In this document: one piece after another, positions 15,461-24,619 of the stretch
Layout of the letters: every line of letters begins with the position of its first letter
Numbering within the stretch: the first letter of the stretch is position 1
NCBI RefSeq assembly: GCF_001613345.1
Contig: NZ_BDCE01000038.1
Location: 1-32,270, forward strand
Direction of reading: 5' to 3'
DNA from: Nocardia uniformis NBRC 13702
GTDB taxonomy: Bacteria > Actinomycetota > Actinomycetes > Mycobacteriales > Mycobacteriaceae
Length of the DNA stretch: 32,270 nt
Program-made: the position numbers and the translations under genes
The notes under the pieces: model-generated
Seen by the model: the letters and a program-made list of their open reading frames with translations, nothing else
Databases searched by the model: none
What the model was told of the DNA's origin: nothing

Positions 15461-16882
15461 CTAGAGGATCGGCGACGGCGTGTACCGCGCGGCCTCGGGG
15501 TTGGCGTCGACCAGCTTCTGGACCTGGGCGACGACCTCGGCGGTCTGCGCCTCCGCCGCGCCGATGAAGGCGGAGCGGTCCGCCAGGGCGGCCTCGAGAC
15601 CGGCGCGGTCCAGGGGCATGCGGTCGTCGGCGGCGAGGCGGTCCAGCAGATCGGGCTCGCGGCCCTGCTCACGCATGGCGAGCGCCACGGCGACCGCGTG
15701 CTCCTTGATGACCTCGTGCGCGGTCTCCCGGCCCACACCGGCGCGCACCGCGGCGATCAGCAGGCGCGTGGTGGCGAGGAAGGGCAGGTAGCGGGTGAGT
15801 TCGCGGTCGATGACGGCCGGGTACGCACCGAATTCGGCGAGCACCGTCAGGAAGGTCTCCATCATGCCGTCTACGGCGAAGAAGGCATCCGGGAGCGCGA
15901 CGCGGCGGATGACCGAGCAGAACACGTCGCCCTCGTTCCACTGCGCGCCCGCCATCTCGGCCGCCATGGAGGCGTAGCCGCGCAGCACCACCTGCAGGCC
16001 ATTGACGCGCTCACAGGAGCGGGTATTCATCTTGTGCGGCATGGCCGATGAGCCGACCTGCCCGGCCTGGAAGCCCTCGGTGACCAGTTCGTGCCCGGCC
16101 ATCAGGCGAATGGTGTGCGCGAAAGACGAAGGGCCCGCACCGATCTGGACCAGCGCGGACAGCACGTCGTGGTCGAGGGAGCGCGGGTAGATCTGGCCGA
16201 CGCTGGTGAAGACATCCGCGAAACCGAGGTGCCGCGACACCTTCTGTTCCAGCTGCGCGAGTTTGTTCGCGTCACCGCCGAGCAGGTCCAGCATGTCCTG
16301 CGCGGTGCCCATCGGGCCCTTGATGCCGCGCAGTGGGTAGCGGTCGATGAGCTCCCGCAGCCGGGTGAGCGCGATGAGCAGCTCGTCGGCGGCCGAGGCG
16401 AAACGCTTGCCGAGGGTGGTGGCCTGCGCGGCCACATTGTGCGAGCGCCCCGCCATTACCAGGGGCTGGTACTGGGTGGCCCGCTCGGCCAGCCGTGCCG
16501 CGACGGCCACACCGTGCGCGTAGACATGCTCGAGCGACTGCCGGATCTGCAGCTGCTCCACATTCTCGGTGAGGTCACGCGAGGTCATGCCCTTGTGCAC
16601 GTGCTCATGCCCGGCGAGGGCATTGAACTCCTCGATACGCGCCTTCACATCGTGGCGGGTGACGCGCTCACGCTCGGCAATGGATGCCAGGTCGACCTGG
16701 TCGATAACCCGCTCGTAGTCGTCGATGACTCCGGCCGGAACGTTCACACCGAGTTCGGCCTGGGCGCGCAGCACCTCCAGCCAGAGCCGCCGCTCGAGCA
16801 CGATCTTGTTCTCGGGCGACCACAGGTGCACCAACTCGGGGCTGGCATAGCGGGTGGCGAGGACGTTCGGCACAAGACTCAC
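15461..16882 (-). CDS. purB: Adenylosuccinate lyase
   Basis: 473 residues of the fumarase/aspartase superfamily. PurB acts twice in purine metabolism: SAICAR to AICAR, and adenylosuccinate to AMP, releasing fumarate each time. The signature loop GSSAMPHKMN lies at about 277-286 with the catalytic serine. MAGRSHNVAAQ (His148) and HEHVHKGMTSRDLTENV are also present. The GTG start at 16882 has no Shine-Dalgarno, suggesting a leaderless transcript, which is common in this group. Upstream is a 382-bp repeat-rich spacer. purC, which I recall near purB in M. tuberculosis, is not found next to it here. Confidence 0.97.
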   Translation of the reverse strand: MSLVPNVLATRYASPELVHLWSPENKIVLERRLWLEVLRAQAELGVNVPAGVIDDYERVIDQVDLASIAERERVTRHDVKARIEEFNALAGHEHVHKGMTSRDLTENVEQLQIRQSLEHVYAHGVAVAARLAERATQYQPLVMAGRSHNVAAQATTLGKRFASAADELLIALTRLRELIDRYPLRGIKGPMGTAQDMLDLLGGDANKLAQLEQKVSRHLGFADVFTSVGQIYPRSLDHDVLSALVQIGAGPSSFAHTIRLMAGHELVTEGFQAGQVGSSAMPHKMNTRSCERVNGLQVVLRGYASMAAEMAGAQWNEGDVFCSVIRRVALPDAFFAVDGMMETFLTVLAEFGAYPAVIDRELTRYLPFLATTRLLIAAVRAGVGRETAHEVIKEHAVAVALAMREQGREPDLLDRLAADDRMPLDRAGLEAALADRSAFIGAAEAQTAEVVAQVQKLVDANPEAARYTPSPIL

Positions 16883-16955
16883 GGGGAGGAAGTCTAGTTA
16901 GCTCGGGGATGGCCCCGGCAGCCCGGCTACCCAGGCGGTCAACGCACCTACCATC

Positions 16956-17023
16956 CCACCGGAGTCGGGCAGTCGACACACCTGCCACCCCACCGGACCC
17001 GAGCAGTCGACACACCTGCCACC
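16956..17023. repeat. 34-bp tandem repeat in the purB upstream spacer
   Basis: Two adjacent copies (16956-16989 and 16990-17023) share GCAGTCGACACACCTGCC and most of their remaining bases. They lie in the gene-free interval 16883-17264, which also holds a palindromic element and a short tandem array. Confidence 0.75.
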
Positions 17024-17051
17024 CGGCCCGACCCCAGTCCGCGAGCATCCC

Positions 17052-17137
17052 CGTCATCCCGGCGTGCTTTTGGCCGGGATCCACGGCTCCGAGTTCGTTG
17101 ACGGGTGGATTCCGGCCAAAAGCATGCCGGAATGACG
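17052..17137. repeat. Dispersed palindromic element upstream of purB
   Basis: A full copy with left arm CGTCATCCCGGCGTGC and right arm ending GCATGCCGGAATGACG, 86 bp overall. It lies between TetR and purB, which are transcribed in the same direction. This is the one full copy lying between same-strand genes. Confidence 0.82.
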
Positions 17138-17199
17138 AGCGCGTTATGACGAGCGGGCTGCGACGAGCGGGTTATGACAAGCGGGCTATGACGAGCAAG
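17131..17199. repeat. Short degenerate tandem array at the element end
   Basis: About five imperfect copies of a 13-15 bp unit (TTATGACGAGCGGGC and variants) follow directly from the AATGACG end of the palindromic element. The array looks like slippage amplification of that end. No gene is visible in it. Confidence 0.65.
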
Positions 17200-17264
17200 T
17201 TGTTCAGGCGAGGAGGAGTCCAGGCCATTGCGGTGAGGCGGGTCGAGCAGGCGGAGCCGCGGTG

Positions 17265-17879
17265 TCACGCAGGCGGGGCCACGATGTCGATGAGTTCGAG
17301 CAGTGCCCCGCGCGCCATACGCCGGGGCTGCGGATCGAACTCACCCAGCGCCGTGACGACAGCCCCGTCGACAACCGCCACCAGTCGGCGGATCTGTTCG
17401 GCGCGGACCATGCGGTCGGAGCGGCGTAGTACGTCGGCGAGCAGTTCGTCGAGTTGCGCCCGTAGTCGGAGCTGGACCTCCCGTAGCTCCGGGTGGCGGG
17501 CGGAGGCGACCGAGCGTTCGTAGCGGGCGATCAGCTGGCCGCGGGAATCCGCATCCTGATCCAGGCCGTCGGGGCAGACGAGTAGATCGAGAATGAGATC
17601 CACGGTGGCTTCCGCGCCACGGCGACGATGAGTCACCTCACCGACCCGACGGCGCATGCTGTCGAGTTCGGCATTTCCGGAGAATTCGACCGCGCGAGCG
17701 ATCAAATCCTCGAGGGATTCGAAGTAGTAGGTTGTCGACGCCAGCGGGAGTTCCGCGCGGGTAGCCACCGACCGGTGCCGGACCGCATCGAATCCGCCCT
17801 CTAGTAGCAACTCGGCGGCAGCTGCAACCAGCGCTTGGCGACGCCGTTCGCCCTTCGGAGTCGTCGCGGTGATCACCAC
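17265..17879 (-). CDS. TetR family transcriptional regulator
   Basis: 204 residues. The N-terminal helix-turn-helix is clear: RRQALVAAAAELLLEGGFDAVRHRSVATRAELPLASTTYYFESLEDLIARAVE. That is the canonical TetR pattern in which the recognition helix ends in TTYYFE. The C-terminal helical ligand domain is not assignable to a subfamily. The GTG start is at 17879. It is transcribed in the same direction as the upstream aminotransferase gene, with 224 bp between them. Targets and ligand are unknown. Confidence 0.9.
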   Translation of the reverse strand: MVITATTPKGERRRQALVAAAAELLLEGGFDAVRHRSVATRAELPLASTTYYFESLEDLIARAVEFSGNAELDSMRRRVGEVTHRRRGAEATVDLILDLLVCPDGLDQDADSRGQLIARYERSVASARHPELREVQLRLRAQLDELLADVLRRSDRMVRAEQIRRLVAVVDGAVVTALGEFDPQPRRMARGALLELIDIVAPPA

Positions 17880-18103
17880 GTAATCGTGCCAGTCATCATC
17901 GGTTCATCTGTGTCAAATGGGTGCGATCTGTGTTTGTTCCAGTTCGGATGGGACATCGACGAGCTGTGCGAAATACGCATCACAGCTGTTGTACCCCATT
18001 GGCCGAGGGCAGGGGGCGAGTCGGGAAAGTCTTTGCGGGGCATCGCCGCTGGCCCGCGAGCCTCGAACCGGTCGCGATCGCTTCGGCAAACTGATGGCAT
18101 CGC

Positions 18104-19261
18104 TCAGCCGAGATGGTTTTCGAGTCGCACCAATGCCTCTTCGATATCGGCGGTCGCCCCGGCGAAGGAGAACCGTACGGTGTGCCGGCCATTGTGGGTA
18201 TCGAAATCGATGCCCGGTGCGAGTGCGACGCCGGTGCGATTCAACACCTCGCTGCACCAGGCAACGGAATCGTCGGTGAGATGAGCGATATCGGCGTAGG
18301 CGTAGAAGGCGCCGTCGGCGGGCGCCAACTCGGTGATACCGATTTTCGGCAGACCCCGCAGCAGTAGCTGGCGATTGGCCGTATATCGCTGCACATGTCC
18401 GTCCAGTTCGGCTTTGGCTTCGGGGCCGAAAGCGTGCACGGCGGCGTACTGGGAAATGGCGGGCGGGCAGACCGTCATATTCGATGCCAGCCGTTGCAGG
18501 GCCGGGCGCAGATGTGCGGGCGCCAGCATCCAGCCGAGCCGCCACCCGGTCATGGAGAAGTACTTCGACACCGAACCGATCACGATCGAATTCTTGGATG
18601 TCTCCCAGGCCGACGAGGTCGGTTCGGTACCCGCGTAGACGATGCCGTGATAGATCTCGTCGGAAATCAGCAGCGTGCCGTGGTCGTCGCACCAGCGCGC
18701 CAGCGCCGCCAGCTCCTCCGGCGCGATCATGGTGCCGGTCGGATTGGCCGGACTCGCCACAATCAGTCCCGCCGGGGCCTGCGGCAGTGCCTCCAGCATG
18801 GCCACCGTGGGCTGGAACCGGGTTTCCGGTCCGCAATCGAGTTCGATGACATCGCAACCCAGCGCCGCGAGGGTATTGCGGTAGGCCGGATACCCCGGCC
18901 GCGCCACCACCACGGTATCCCCGGCATCGAAGGCCGCCAGGAAGATCAGCGTGAACGCCCCCGACGATCCGGTCGTCACCACCACGTCGTCGGGATCCAC
19001 CGAAATCCCGTACGTCGCGCGGTGATGCCCCGCGATGGCCTCCCGCAACGGCAGAATCCCGAATGTCTCGGTGTATCCGAGCAATTCGGAATCCATGGCC
19101 GCCTTGGTCGCCCGCAGCACCGGCCGCGGCGCCGGAGTGGACGGCTGCCCGGCCGCCAATACCAGCACATCTCCGTGTGTCCGGGCGCGCTCCGCTGCTG
19201 CTTTCCAGACATCCATCACGTAGAAAGGTGGAATGGTCGACCGGCGAGATTCGATACGCAC
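18104..19261 (-). CDS. Class I/II pyridoxal-phosphate aminotransferase
   Basis: About 385 residues, fold type I. ELLGYTETFGILPLREAIA and GSSGAFTLIFLAAFD form the cofactor phosphate pocket. ASPANPTGT holds the substrate Asn, ISDEIYHG the ring-pairing Asp, and SVSKYFSMTGWRLGWM the Schiff-base lysine. The C-terminal VRFSFAG carries the carboxylate-binding Arg. It fits the aspartate/aromatic aminotransferase group (AspC/DapC-like), but the donor and acceptor cannot be told. I chose GTG at 19261, which gives the usual family length; the frame extends to a TTG at 19303. It is divergent from the M23 peptidase, with 71 bp for both promoters. The 226-bp stretch between its stop and the TetR start shows no gene. 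Confidence 0.9.
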   Translation of the reverse strand: MRIESRRSTIPPFYVMDVWKAAAERARTHGDVLVLAAGQPSTPAPRPVLRATKAAMDSELLGYTETFGILPLREAIAGHHRATYGISVDPDDVVVTTGSSGAFTLIFLAAFDAGDTVVVARPGYPAYRNTLAALGCDVIELDCGPETRFQPTVAMLEALPQAPAGLIVASPANPTGTMIAPEELAALARWCDDHGTLLISDEIYHGIVYAGTEPTSSAWETSKNSIVIGSVSKYFSMTGWRLGWMLAPAHLRPALQRLASNMTVCPPAISQYAAVHAFGPEAKAELDGHVQRYTANRQLLLRGLPKIGITELAPADGAFYAYADIAHLTDDSVAWCSEVLNRTGVALAPGIDFDTHNGRHTVRFSFAGATADIEEALVRLENHLG

Positions 19262-19332
19262 TCGACAGACGGTAGAGCACCCGCTCCCCCGTCGGCCCCG
19301 CAATACCCACCGGAAGGCCTGAGGAGGACATA

Positions 19333-20856
19333 GTGCCGGGGGGACGAATCACCACCGACGACGACCTGCCAGAGGCAGGACGGGACTCCGACGGCGGCGC
19401 ACAACCCGAGCCGAATCCGGTCACGGGCGACGAAACCAGCCCGAACGCCAATGGACGCGGTTGGAAGCGTGCCGCCGAGAAGCTGACACGGACGGCTGCG
19501 CGCAAGCCGCGCCCGACAGCCGCGCCACAGGCCGACGAGGCCACTCCCGGAACCACCGCAGATGCGGCCAAGCGCACGGCCGTACACAACCCGAGCCCGA
19601 CTGCCACTTCGCAAGCCGATACCGCCACAGCCGCGCCGACCGAAACAGCGGCCGGGAGGTCGGCCGCGCGCAACTCGACCCCGACCGCGGCGTCGCAGAC
19701 CGATGAGACCACGGCCGGAACCACCGAAGCGGCGGCCGGGACGCTCGAGGAGGGCGACGACGAGGTCGATCACCCCGAGTCGGTCGATGTGGACGAGGTG
19801 GACTCGACCGAAGCCGAGGATGCCGCTGAGCAGCGAGCAGGGCCAGAACGACCAGCGCTGACCACGTTCACGCCGGGGGTGCGCGCGCTGGTCGGTACGC
19901 GCGCGGCGCAGGGAGTGTCGTGGCGGGCCGCGGCCGGGGCGCGGTGGGCTGCCATCCTGCGGGTGCTCGAGCCGGTCGGTGTGCGGTTGCGGAACGAAGG
20001 CACGCGGGTCTGGCAGCGGATGCCGAAATCGCAGGACGAATTGCGTGCCGTGGGGCCGCAGGTTCGCGATGAGGTGCGGCGCCAGACGCCGGTGGTCAAG
20101 GCCTGGGCGCAGCGGCATCGGGGTTTGCTGGCCGGGGTCACCGCGGTGGCGGTGTTCGTCGGAGCGGATAGTTCGCTGTCGTTGATTCCCACCGACGCAC
20201 CAGTGGGCCCCGGTGTGGCACAACGAGTTCCGGTGGCCTACCCGCTACAGCTACAGGCGCCTTCGACGACGGCCAAGCGGTACCTGGACGCGATCAACAG
20301 CGGCGAGAAGCTGCGCGAGCAGGCCGTGGTGGCCGCCGCGGCCCGCGCCACCTTGGAGCGGGCCAAGGCGGAGGCCGCCGCGGCGGTGGCCGGGGAAACG
20401 CAGCCGTGGATAACCTCCGGTACCGATTCCGGCGGTGCACTGCCACCCGGCTTCGTCCTGCCCGGGGTCGGCGGCTTCGCACTACCCGCGATCGGCGCGT
20501 TCACCTCCGGCTTCGGCGCCCGCTGGGGCACCTTCCACGCCGGTATCGACATTGCCGCACCCCTGGGCTCCCCCATCTACGCGGTAGCGGCGGGCACCGT
20601 CGTCGACGCGGGCCCCGCCCAGGGCTTCGGCCTCTGGGTCCGCATCCGCCACGACGACGGCACCATCTCCATCTACGGCCACATGTACGACTTCATCGTC
20701 TCGAAGGGTGAACGCGTCCCCGCCGGAATGCAGATCGCCCGAATCGGCAACCGCGGCGATTCGACCGGCCCCCACCTGCACTTCGAAATAGTCGTCGACG
20801 GCCAACACATCGATCCCCAACGCTGGCTCGCCCTACACGGCCTCTCCCTCGGCTGA
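19333..20856 (+). CDS. Membrane-anchored M23 (LytM) family metallopeptidase
   Basis: 507 residues. Residues 53-136 form three imperfect Thr/Ala/Pro-rich repeats of about 28 residues, followed by an acidic stretch. A membrane segment lies near 263-283 (GLLAGVTAVAVFVG), and a short coiled region precedes the catalytic domain. The LytM zinc ligands are His402 and Asp406 in HAGIDIAAP, and His481/His483 in HLHFE. Such enzymes cut peptide bridges in peptidoglycan outside the cell, or activate amidases. The orientation predicts a long, disordered cytoplasmic N-terminus and an exported peptidase domain. The GTG at 19333 has GAGGAGGA four bases upstream. It converges on purD. Confidence 0.9.
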   Translation: MPGGRITTDDDLPEAGRDSDGGAQPEPNPVTGDETSPNANGRGWKRAAEKLTRTAARKPRPTAAPQADEATPGTTADAAKRTAVHNPSPTATSQADTATAAPTETAAGRSAARNSTPTAASQTDETTAGTTEAAAGTLEEGDDEVDHPESVDVDEVDSTEAEDAAEQRAGPERPALTTFTPGVRALVGTRAAQGVSWRAAAGARWAAILRVLEPVGVRLRNEGTRVWQRMPKSQDELRAVGPQVRDEVRRQTPVVKAWAQRHRGLLAGVTAVAVFVGADSSLSLIPTDAPVGPGVAQRVPVAYPLQLQAPSTTAKRYLDAINSGEKLREQAVVAAAARATLERAKAEAAAAVAGETQPWITSGTDSGGALPPGFVLPGVGGFALPAIGAFTSGFGARWGTFHAGIDIAAPLGSPIYAVAAGTVVDAGPAQGFGLWVRIRHDDGTISIYGHMYDFIVSKGERVPAGMQIARIGNRGDSTGPHLHFEIVVDGQHIDPQRWLALHGLSLG

Positions 20857-20936
20857 CGCACCCGTCAACCGGAGAGCACGACACCCCCTTCAGCCCGCGT
20901 TGCAACTTCTCGCCATCCCGACGCGGATACACCTCC

Positions 20937-21020
20937 CGTCATCCCGGCGTGCTTTTGGCCGGGATCCACACCGCTCGATAACTGCGCGTGGATTCCGGCC
21001 AAAAGCATGCCGGAATGACG
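20937..21020. repeat. Dispersed palindromic element between convergent genes
   Basis: A full copy with left arm CGTCATCCCGGCGTGC and TTTTGGCCGGGATCCAC, and right arm GTGGATTCCGGCC to GCATGCCGGAATGACG. It lies between the stops of the M23 peptidase (20856) and purD (21129). No gene is visible in this 272-bp interval. Confidence 0.83.
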
Positions 21021-21128
21021 GGGTAGGAACTCGTCAGAGGCCGACAGGCGCCTCCCGCGCTCGACATCCTTGCGACTCAACACCCCAGGTAAGGGTGCCG
21101 AGCGCAAAGACCGGGTACTGACCCGCCG

Positions 21129-22424
21129 TTAAACCGGCGTCGGGACCGTGATGCGGTTCTCCGTCGCCGCCAAGGCGATATCGGTGCGGAAGTGGCTGCC
21201 CGGAAGTTTGATGGTGGCGATGCGGGCGTAGGCGTTCACGCGGGCCTCGTCGAGGTCCGCGCCGTGGCCGACAATGGACAGGACGCGGCCACCCGCGGAG
21301 ACCAGCGCACCGTCTTCGCGCTGGGCGGTGCCCGCGTGCAGCACCTCGGATTCGGTTCCGGTGCCGGCGGATTCGGCTCCGGTGATGAGGTCACCGGTGC
21401 GCGGGCGGGACGGGTAGTTCTCGGCAGCCAGCACGACGGTGACGGCGGCGCCGTCCTTCCAGCGCGGGGGCTCGACCTGGTCGAGGGTGCCGGTGGCGGT
21501 GGCATTGAGCAGCTCGCCGAGCGGGCTGTCGAGCATGGCCAGTACGGCCTGGGTCTCGGGATCACCGAAGCGGCAGTTGAATTCGACGACCGACGGTCCG
21601 GCCTGGCCGATGGCCAGCCCCGCGTAGAGCAGACCCGAGAACGGGATGCCACGGCGAACCATTTCCGCCGCAACGGGTTTCACCACGTCTTCGACAATGG
21701 CGGTGGCGGTTTCCTCGGACAACCACGGCAGCGGCGTATACGCGCCCATACCGCCGGTATTGGGTCCGGTATCGCCGTCGCCGACGCGCTTGTGATCCTG
21801 CGCGGGCAGCAGCGGCACCACGGTCTCGCCGTCCACCAGGCAGAACAGCGAAACCTCGGGCCCGTCGAGGAAGGATTCCAGCAGCACCGGGTGCCCCAGC
21901 TCCAGGCATTCGGCCGCATGCTCGCGAGCCGCCGACCGATCGGGTGTCACCACGACGCCCTTACCCGCGGCGAGGCCGTCGTCCTTGACCACCCAGGTGG
22001 GTCCGAAACGGTCCAGCGCGGCATCGAGTTCACCCGGGCTGTCCACGACTTCACTGTGCGCGGTCCGTACACCGGCGGCATTCATGATGTCCTTGGCGAA
22101 CGCCTTGGACCCTTCGATCTTGGCGGCCTCCGCCGACGGCCCGAAGGTGGCGATCCCGGCCGCCCGCAGGGCATCCGCGACACCGATCACCAGCGGCACC
22201 TCGGGCCCGATCACCACCAGGTCGGCCTTCAGCTCACGCGCCAGCGCCACGACTTCCTCGCCGGAGCAGGGATCTACCGGCCGCACTTCGGCATGCTGGG
22301 CGATACCGGCGTTACCGGGGGCCGCGTACAGCGCGGTCACCGCCGGGTCCCGCCGCAGGGCGAGAACGAGGGCATGTTCACGGGCTCCGGAACCGATGAC
22401 GAGTACGCGCACGCGCACCAGCAT
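21129..22424 (-). CDS. purD: Phosphoribosylamine-glycine ligase
   Basis: About 431 residues, the normal PurD size. The enzyme joins glycine to phosphoribosylamine with ATP, the second step of purine synthesis. The N-terminus [22 protein letters not shown] is diagnostic. ATP-grasp features follow: [23 protein letters not shown] nucleotide binding, the [14 protein letters not shown] loop and [17 protein letters not shown] metal-binding residues. I chose ATG at 22424 because homology begins there; the frame continues upstream to 22586 with unrelated sequence. No Shine-Dalgarno is visible, suggesting leaderless expression. It is divergent from the PH-like gene, with about 88 bp between the starts. 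Confidence 0.96.
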   Translation of the reverse strand: MLVRVRVLVIGSGAREHALVLALRRDPAVTALYAAPGNAGIAQHAEVRPVDPCSGEEVVALARELKADLVVIGPEVPLVIGVADALRAAGIATFGPSAEAAKIEGSKAFAKDIMNAAGVRTAHSEVVDSPGELDAALDRFGPTWVVKDDGLAAGKGVVVTPDRSAAREHAAECLELGHPVLLESFLDGPEVSLFCLVDGETVVPLLPAQDHKRVGDGDTGPNTGGMGAYTPLPWLSEETATAIVEDVVKPVAAEMVRRGIPFSGLLYAGLAIGQAGPSVVEFNCRFGDPETQAVLAMLDSPLGELLNATATGTLDQVEPPRWKDGAAVTVVLAAENYPSRPRTGDLITGAESAGTGTESEVLHAGTAQREDGALVSAGGRVLSIVGHGADLDEARVNAYARIATIKLPGSHFRTDIALAATENRITVPTPV

Positions 22425-22512
22425 AGGTGAGGGCGGTTCGCTGCGGTTCGGGCCTCCGGCAGGGATGATGGAACCGACAGCCACCACCGCGATTACGCGA
22501 AGGATGTGCAGG

Positions 22513-22890
22513 ATGGGCTTGCTCGACGGAATCATGGGCAATGCCGGACGTATCGATCCGGCCGCCGCACAACAGGAATACGGCAAGCTTTTCGGCCAGG
22601 GGGAAACGGTGTATGCCGCCTACATACTGGTTCGCGATGCCATCCTGTTCACCAATCGGCGATTGATCCTCATCGACAAACAGGGCGTGACGGGCCGCAA
22701 GACCAGCTATCACAGCATCCCGTACCGGGCCATCACCCAATTCACGGTGGAGACCGCGGGCACCTTCGATCTGGATGCGGAACTGGTCGTGTGGATCTCG
22801 GGGAGCAACGAACCAGTGCAGAAGCGGTTCAACCGCCAGGTGGATATCTACGAGGTGCAGGGCATCCTGTCGCACTTCGTGGCGGTGTGA
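22513..22890 (+). CDS. PH domain-like protein (bacterial PH fold)
   Basis: 125 residues. The pattern [61 protein letters not shown] is the beta-sheet core of bacterial PH (bPH, formerly DUF304-related/YvbH-type) proteins. It includes the [12 protein letters not shown] strand-turn typical of the family. The C-terminal [13 protein letters not shown] is the closing helix. There is no membrane segment. The biochemical role is unknown. ATG at 22513 follows an AAGGA. The next gene (HIT) begins 23 bp downstream on the same strand, so they are likely co-transcribed. Confidence 0.85.
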   Translation: MGLLDGIMGNAGRIDPAAAQQEYGKLFGQGETVYAAYILVRDAILFTNRRLILIDKQGVTGRKTSYHSIPYRAITQFTVETAGTFDLDAELVVWISGSNEPVQKRFNRQVDIYEVQGILSHFVAV

Positions 22891-22913
22891 TCGACAGGCG
22901 TAATCTCCGGAGC

Positions 22914-23339
22914 ATGGCTTCTGTTTTCTCCGCAATCATCGCCGGTCAACTGCCGGGCCGGTTCGTGTGGGAGGACGACGAATTCGTCGCGTTCCTGACT
23001 ATTGCCCCGGTGACACAGGGGCACACGCTGGTGGTGCCGCGCAAGGAAATCGATCAGTGGCAGGACCTCGATCCGGAAACCTTCGCGCGGATGACCACTG
23101 TCGCCCAGAAGATCGGCAAGGCGGTGCGGGCGGCCTGGGAGGCGCCGCGCGCGGGCCTGCTGATCGCGGGCCTGGAAGTGCCGCATCTCCATCTGCACGT
23201 GTTCCCGGCGTTCGAACTGGGCGATTTCGATATCACCGGCGCGGACCCGGAACCGAGTAAGGAGTCCCTCGACGAGGCGCAGGCCAAGATCAAGCAGGCG
23301 CTGCGCGACCTCGGCTACCACGCCAACGTCCCGGAGTAG
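22914..23339 (+). CDS. HIT family protein
   Basis: 141 residues with the histidine triad HLHLHVFP in [20 protein letters not shown], and an N-terminus ([47 protein letters not shown]) typical of the HIT branch found in mycobacteria and nocardiae. Likely a nucleotide hydrolase or transferase; substrate unknown. ATG at 22914 has CCGGAG immediately upstream, a tight spacing. It is the last core-genome gene before the island, and its stop is 19 bp from the hairpin at 23359. Confidence 0.92.
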   Translation: MASVFSAIIAGQLPGRFVWEDDEFVAFLTIAPVTQGHTLVVPRKEIDQWQDLDPETFARMTTVAQKIGKAVRAAWEAPRAGLLIAGLEVPHLHLHVFPAFELGDFDITGADPEPSKESLDEAQAKIKQALRDLGYHANVPE

Positions 23340-23358
23340 CTCGAACGGCATAGAAAAA

Positions 23359-23392
23359 CGGTGGCCACCTGCGTCGAAGCAGGTGGCCACCG
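23359..23392 (-). terminator. Strong rho-independent terminator of a minus-strand tRNA gene
   Basis: A perfect 14-bp stem (CGGTGGCCACCTGC and complement) with a 6-nt loop is followed on the minus strand by TTTTTCTA. It lies 6 bp beyond the 3' end of the tRNA remnant at 23399, so it is the original terminator of that tRNA. It can also stop the convergent HIT transcript. Confidence 0.88.
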
Positions 23393-23398
23393 TCTACG

Positions 23399-23440
23399 AG
23401 CCCCCTGTCAGGATTGAACTGACGACCTTTCGCTTGCAAA
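23399..23440 (-). pseudogene. 3' half of a tRNA gene (probable island attachment site)
   Basis: Read on the minus strand: anticodon loop TTTGCAA (23434-23440), 3' anticodon stem GCGAA, variable loop AGGTC, a perfect T-arm GTCAG-TTCAATC-CTGAC (23407-23423), acceptor strand AGGGGGC and unpaired T at 23399. No CCA is encoded. The bases that should complete the anticodon stem (TTCGC expected) and the D-arm are absent; unrelated sequence follows. The loop would read UGC (Ala), but the acceptor strand lacks the U70 of alanine tRNAs and resembles a threonine-type acceptor, so the identity is unresolved. Half-tRNAs of this kind are left by tRNA-targeting integrases. Confidence 0.72.
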
Positions 23441-23710
23441 GTCAATCGGCTTGTGCGCTGCGCCGACGACGAAATATCGAGCATGCTCGCAACCAACAGA
23501 CCAATAGTTCTGTGGTCTTGACTGGAAGCTTCGGAGTCACACCCAAGCCTGGGCTGACGCTGTGAGCGAGTTTCCATCACGCTTGACCCACCGCACCGGC
23601 CCGGACGCGGGCCGACGGGTCCTTCGATAGACACCCGTTCAGGTCAGGAAAATTCCGAGTCAGACCCTCGCCGGGCGGGTGTGATGTGCGGGTTCCATCA
23701 TGACTGGAAA

Positions 23711-24588
23711 CTACTGAGCCCGGACCGCCACCGCAGGGCGGTGGTGGCCCTGCGGCAACAATTCCGGGTGTCGGAACGCCGCGCGTGCCGAGGGGTCGGG
23801 CAGTCGCGGTCGCCGAGATCGAACGACGCCTGCGGGCTCGGCCGCGGGCGATCTCAAGGAAGCACCCGCAGTGGGGAGCACGCGCTGTGCCGTGGCGAAG
23901 TTTTGGTGACCAACCATAAACGCACCCAACGGCTCTGGCGTGAGGAGGGACTGACGCGGCCGAGTCGGCTGCGTAAGAAGCGCCGCATCGGACCAGGCCG
24001 CAACCAGCGGTTGACCGCGTCGTTTCCGGATCAGATGTGGGCGTTGGATTTCCGGTTCGACTCCAACGTCGATGGGCGGGCGGTGAAGATCGCGTCGATG
24101 ATCGACCAGCACACCCGTGAATCGCTGCTGCACCTGGTGGAGCGCTCGATCACCACCGAACGACTCGTCGCCGAGCTGGAGGTATTCGCTGTGGCCGGTG
24201 GGCCGCCACGAGTGCTGCGCATGGACAATGGGTCGGAGATGATTTCGGCTGTGCTGCAAGCGTTTGTGCCGACCGGGTAGGGGTCGTCTACATTCCACCC
24301 GGCACACCGTGTGGCTGGGCCCCGATTGCGGGTCCACCTGGACCTGCTCACCGGGCTCCAGTCACGTGGAACAACGGATTCATCGAATCGTTCAACCGAC
24401 GGCTACGGCCGGAATGCCTCAACCGCAACCATTGGACAAGTCTACTCAAGGCGCGGGTCGTGATCGGCGATTTCAAGGTCGGCCACAACCAACGGCATCG
24501 CTATTCGGCGCTGGGCCATCTGACCCCGGCCGAGTACGCTGCCCGCTGCGGCCACACTCACCACCCCGTGGCCTGCGACATCAACTGA
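23711..24588 (+). mobile_element. Degraded IS3-family transposase (OrfB) gene
   Basis: The conceptual protein is an IS3-type rve integrase-fold transposase, but it is spread over three frames. It starts as LLSPDRHRRAVVALRQQFRVSERRACR, shifts near 23815 to IERRLRARPRAISRKHPQWG, then shifts back before VTNHKRTQRLWREEGLTRP. WALDFRFD and RMDNGSEM carry the first two catalytic Asp residues. A third shift near 24270 (stop at 24278) precedes VVYIPPGTP. About 57 extra in-frame bases separate that from WNNGFIESFNRRL, which carries the catalytic Glu. The protein ends ...LTPAEYAARCGHTH. No OrfA and no clear terminal repeats are visible, so this is an inactive remnant. Confidence 0.85.
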
Positions 24589-24619
24589 AACTGGATCGAA
24601 ACAACCCGAACTCAACAAC

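Noticed and set aside
17913..19724. 603-residue minus-strand frame overlapping the aminotransferase and M23 gene start
   Set aside because: It reads the aminotransferase in another frame and has a low-complexity Arg/Gly composition, typical of a shadow frame.
23399..23475. A complete functional tRNA on the minus strand
   Set aside because: The T-arm, acceptor strand and anticodon loop are good, but the 5' anticodon stem mismatches and no D-arm can be drawn from the following bases.
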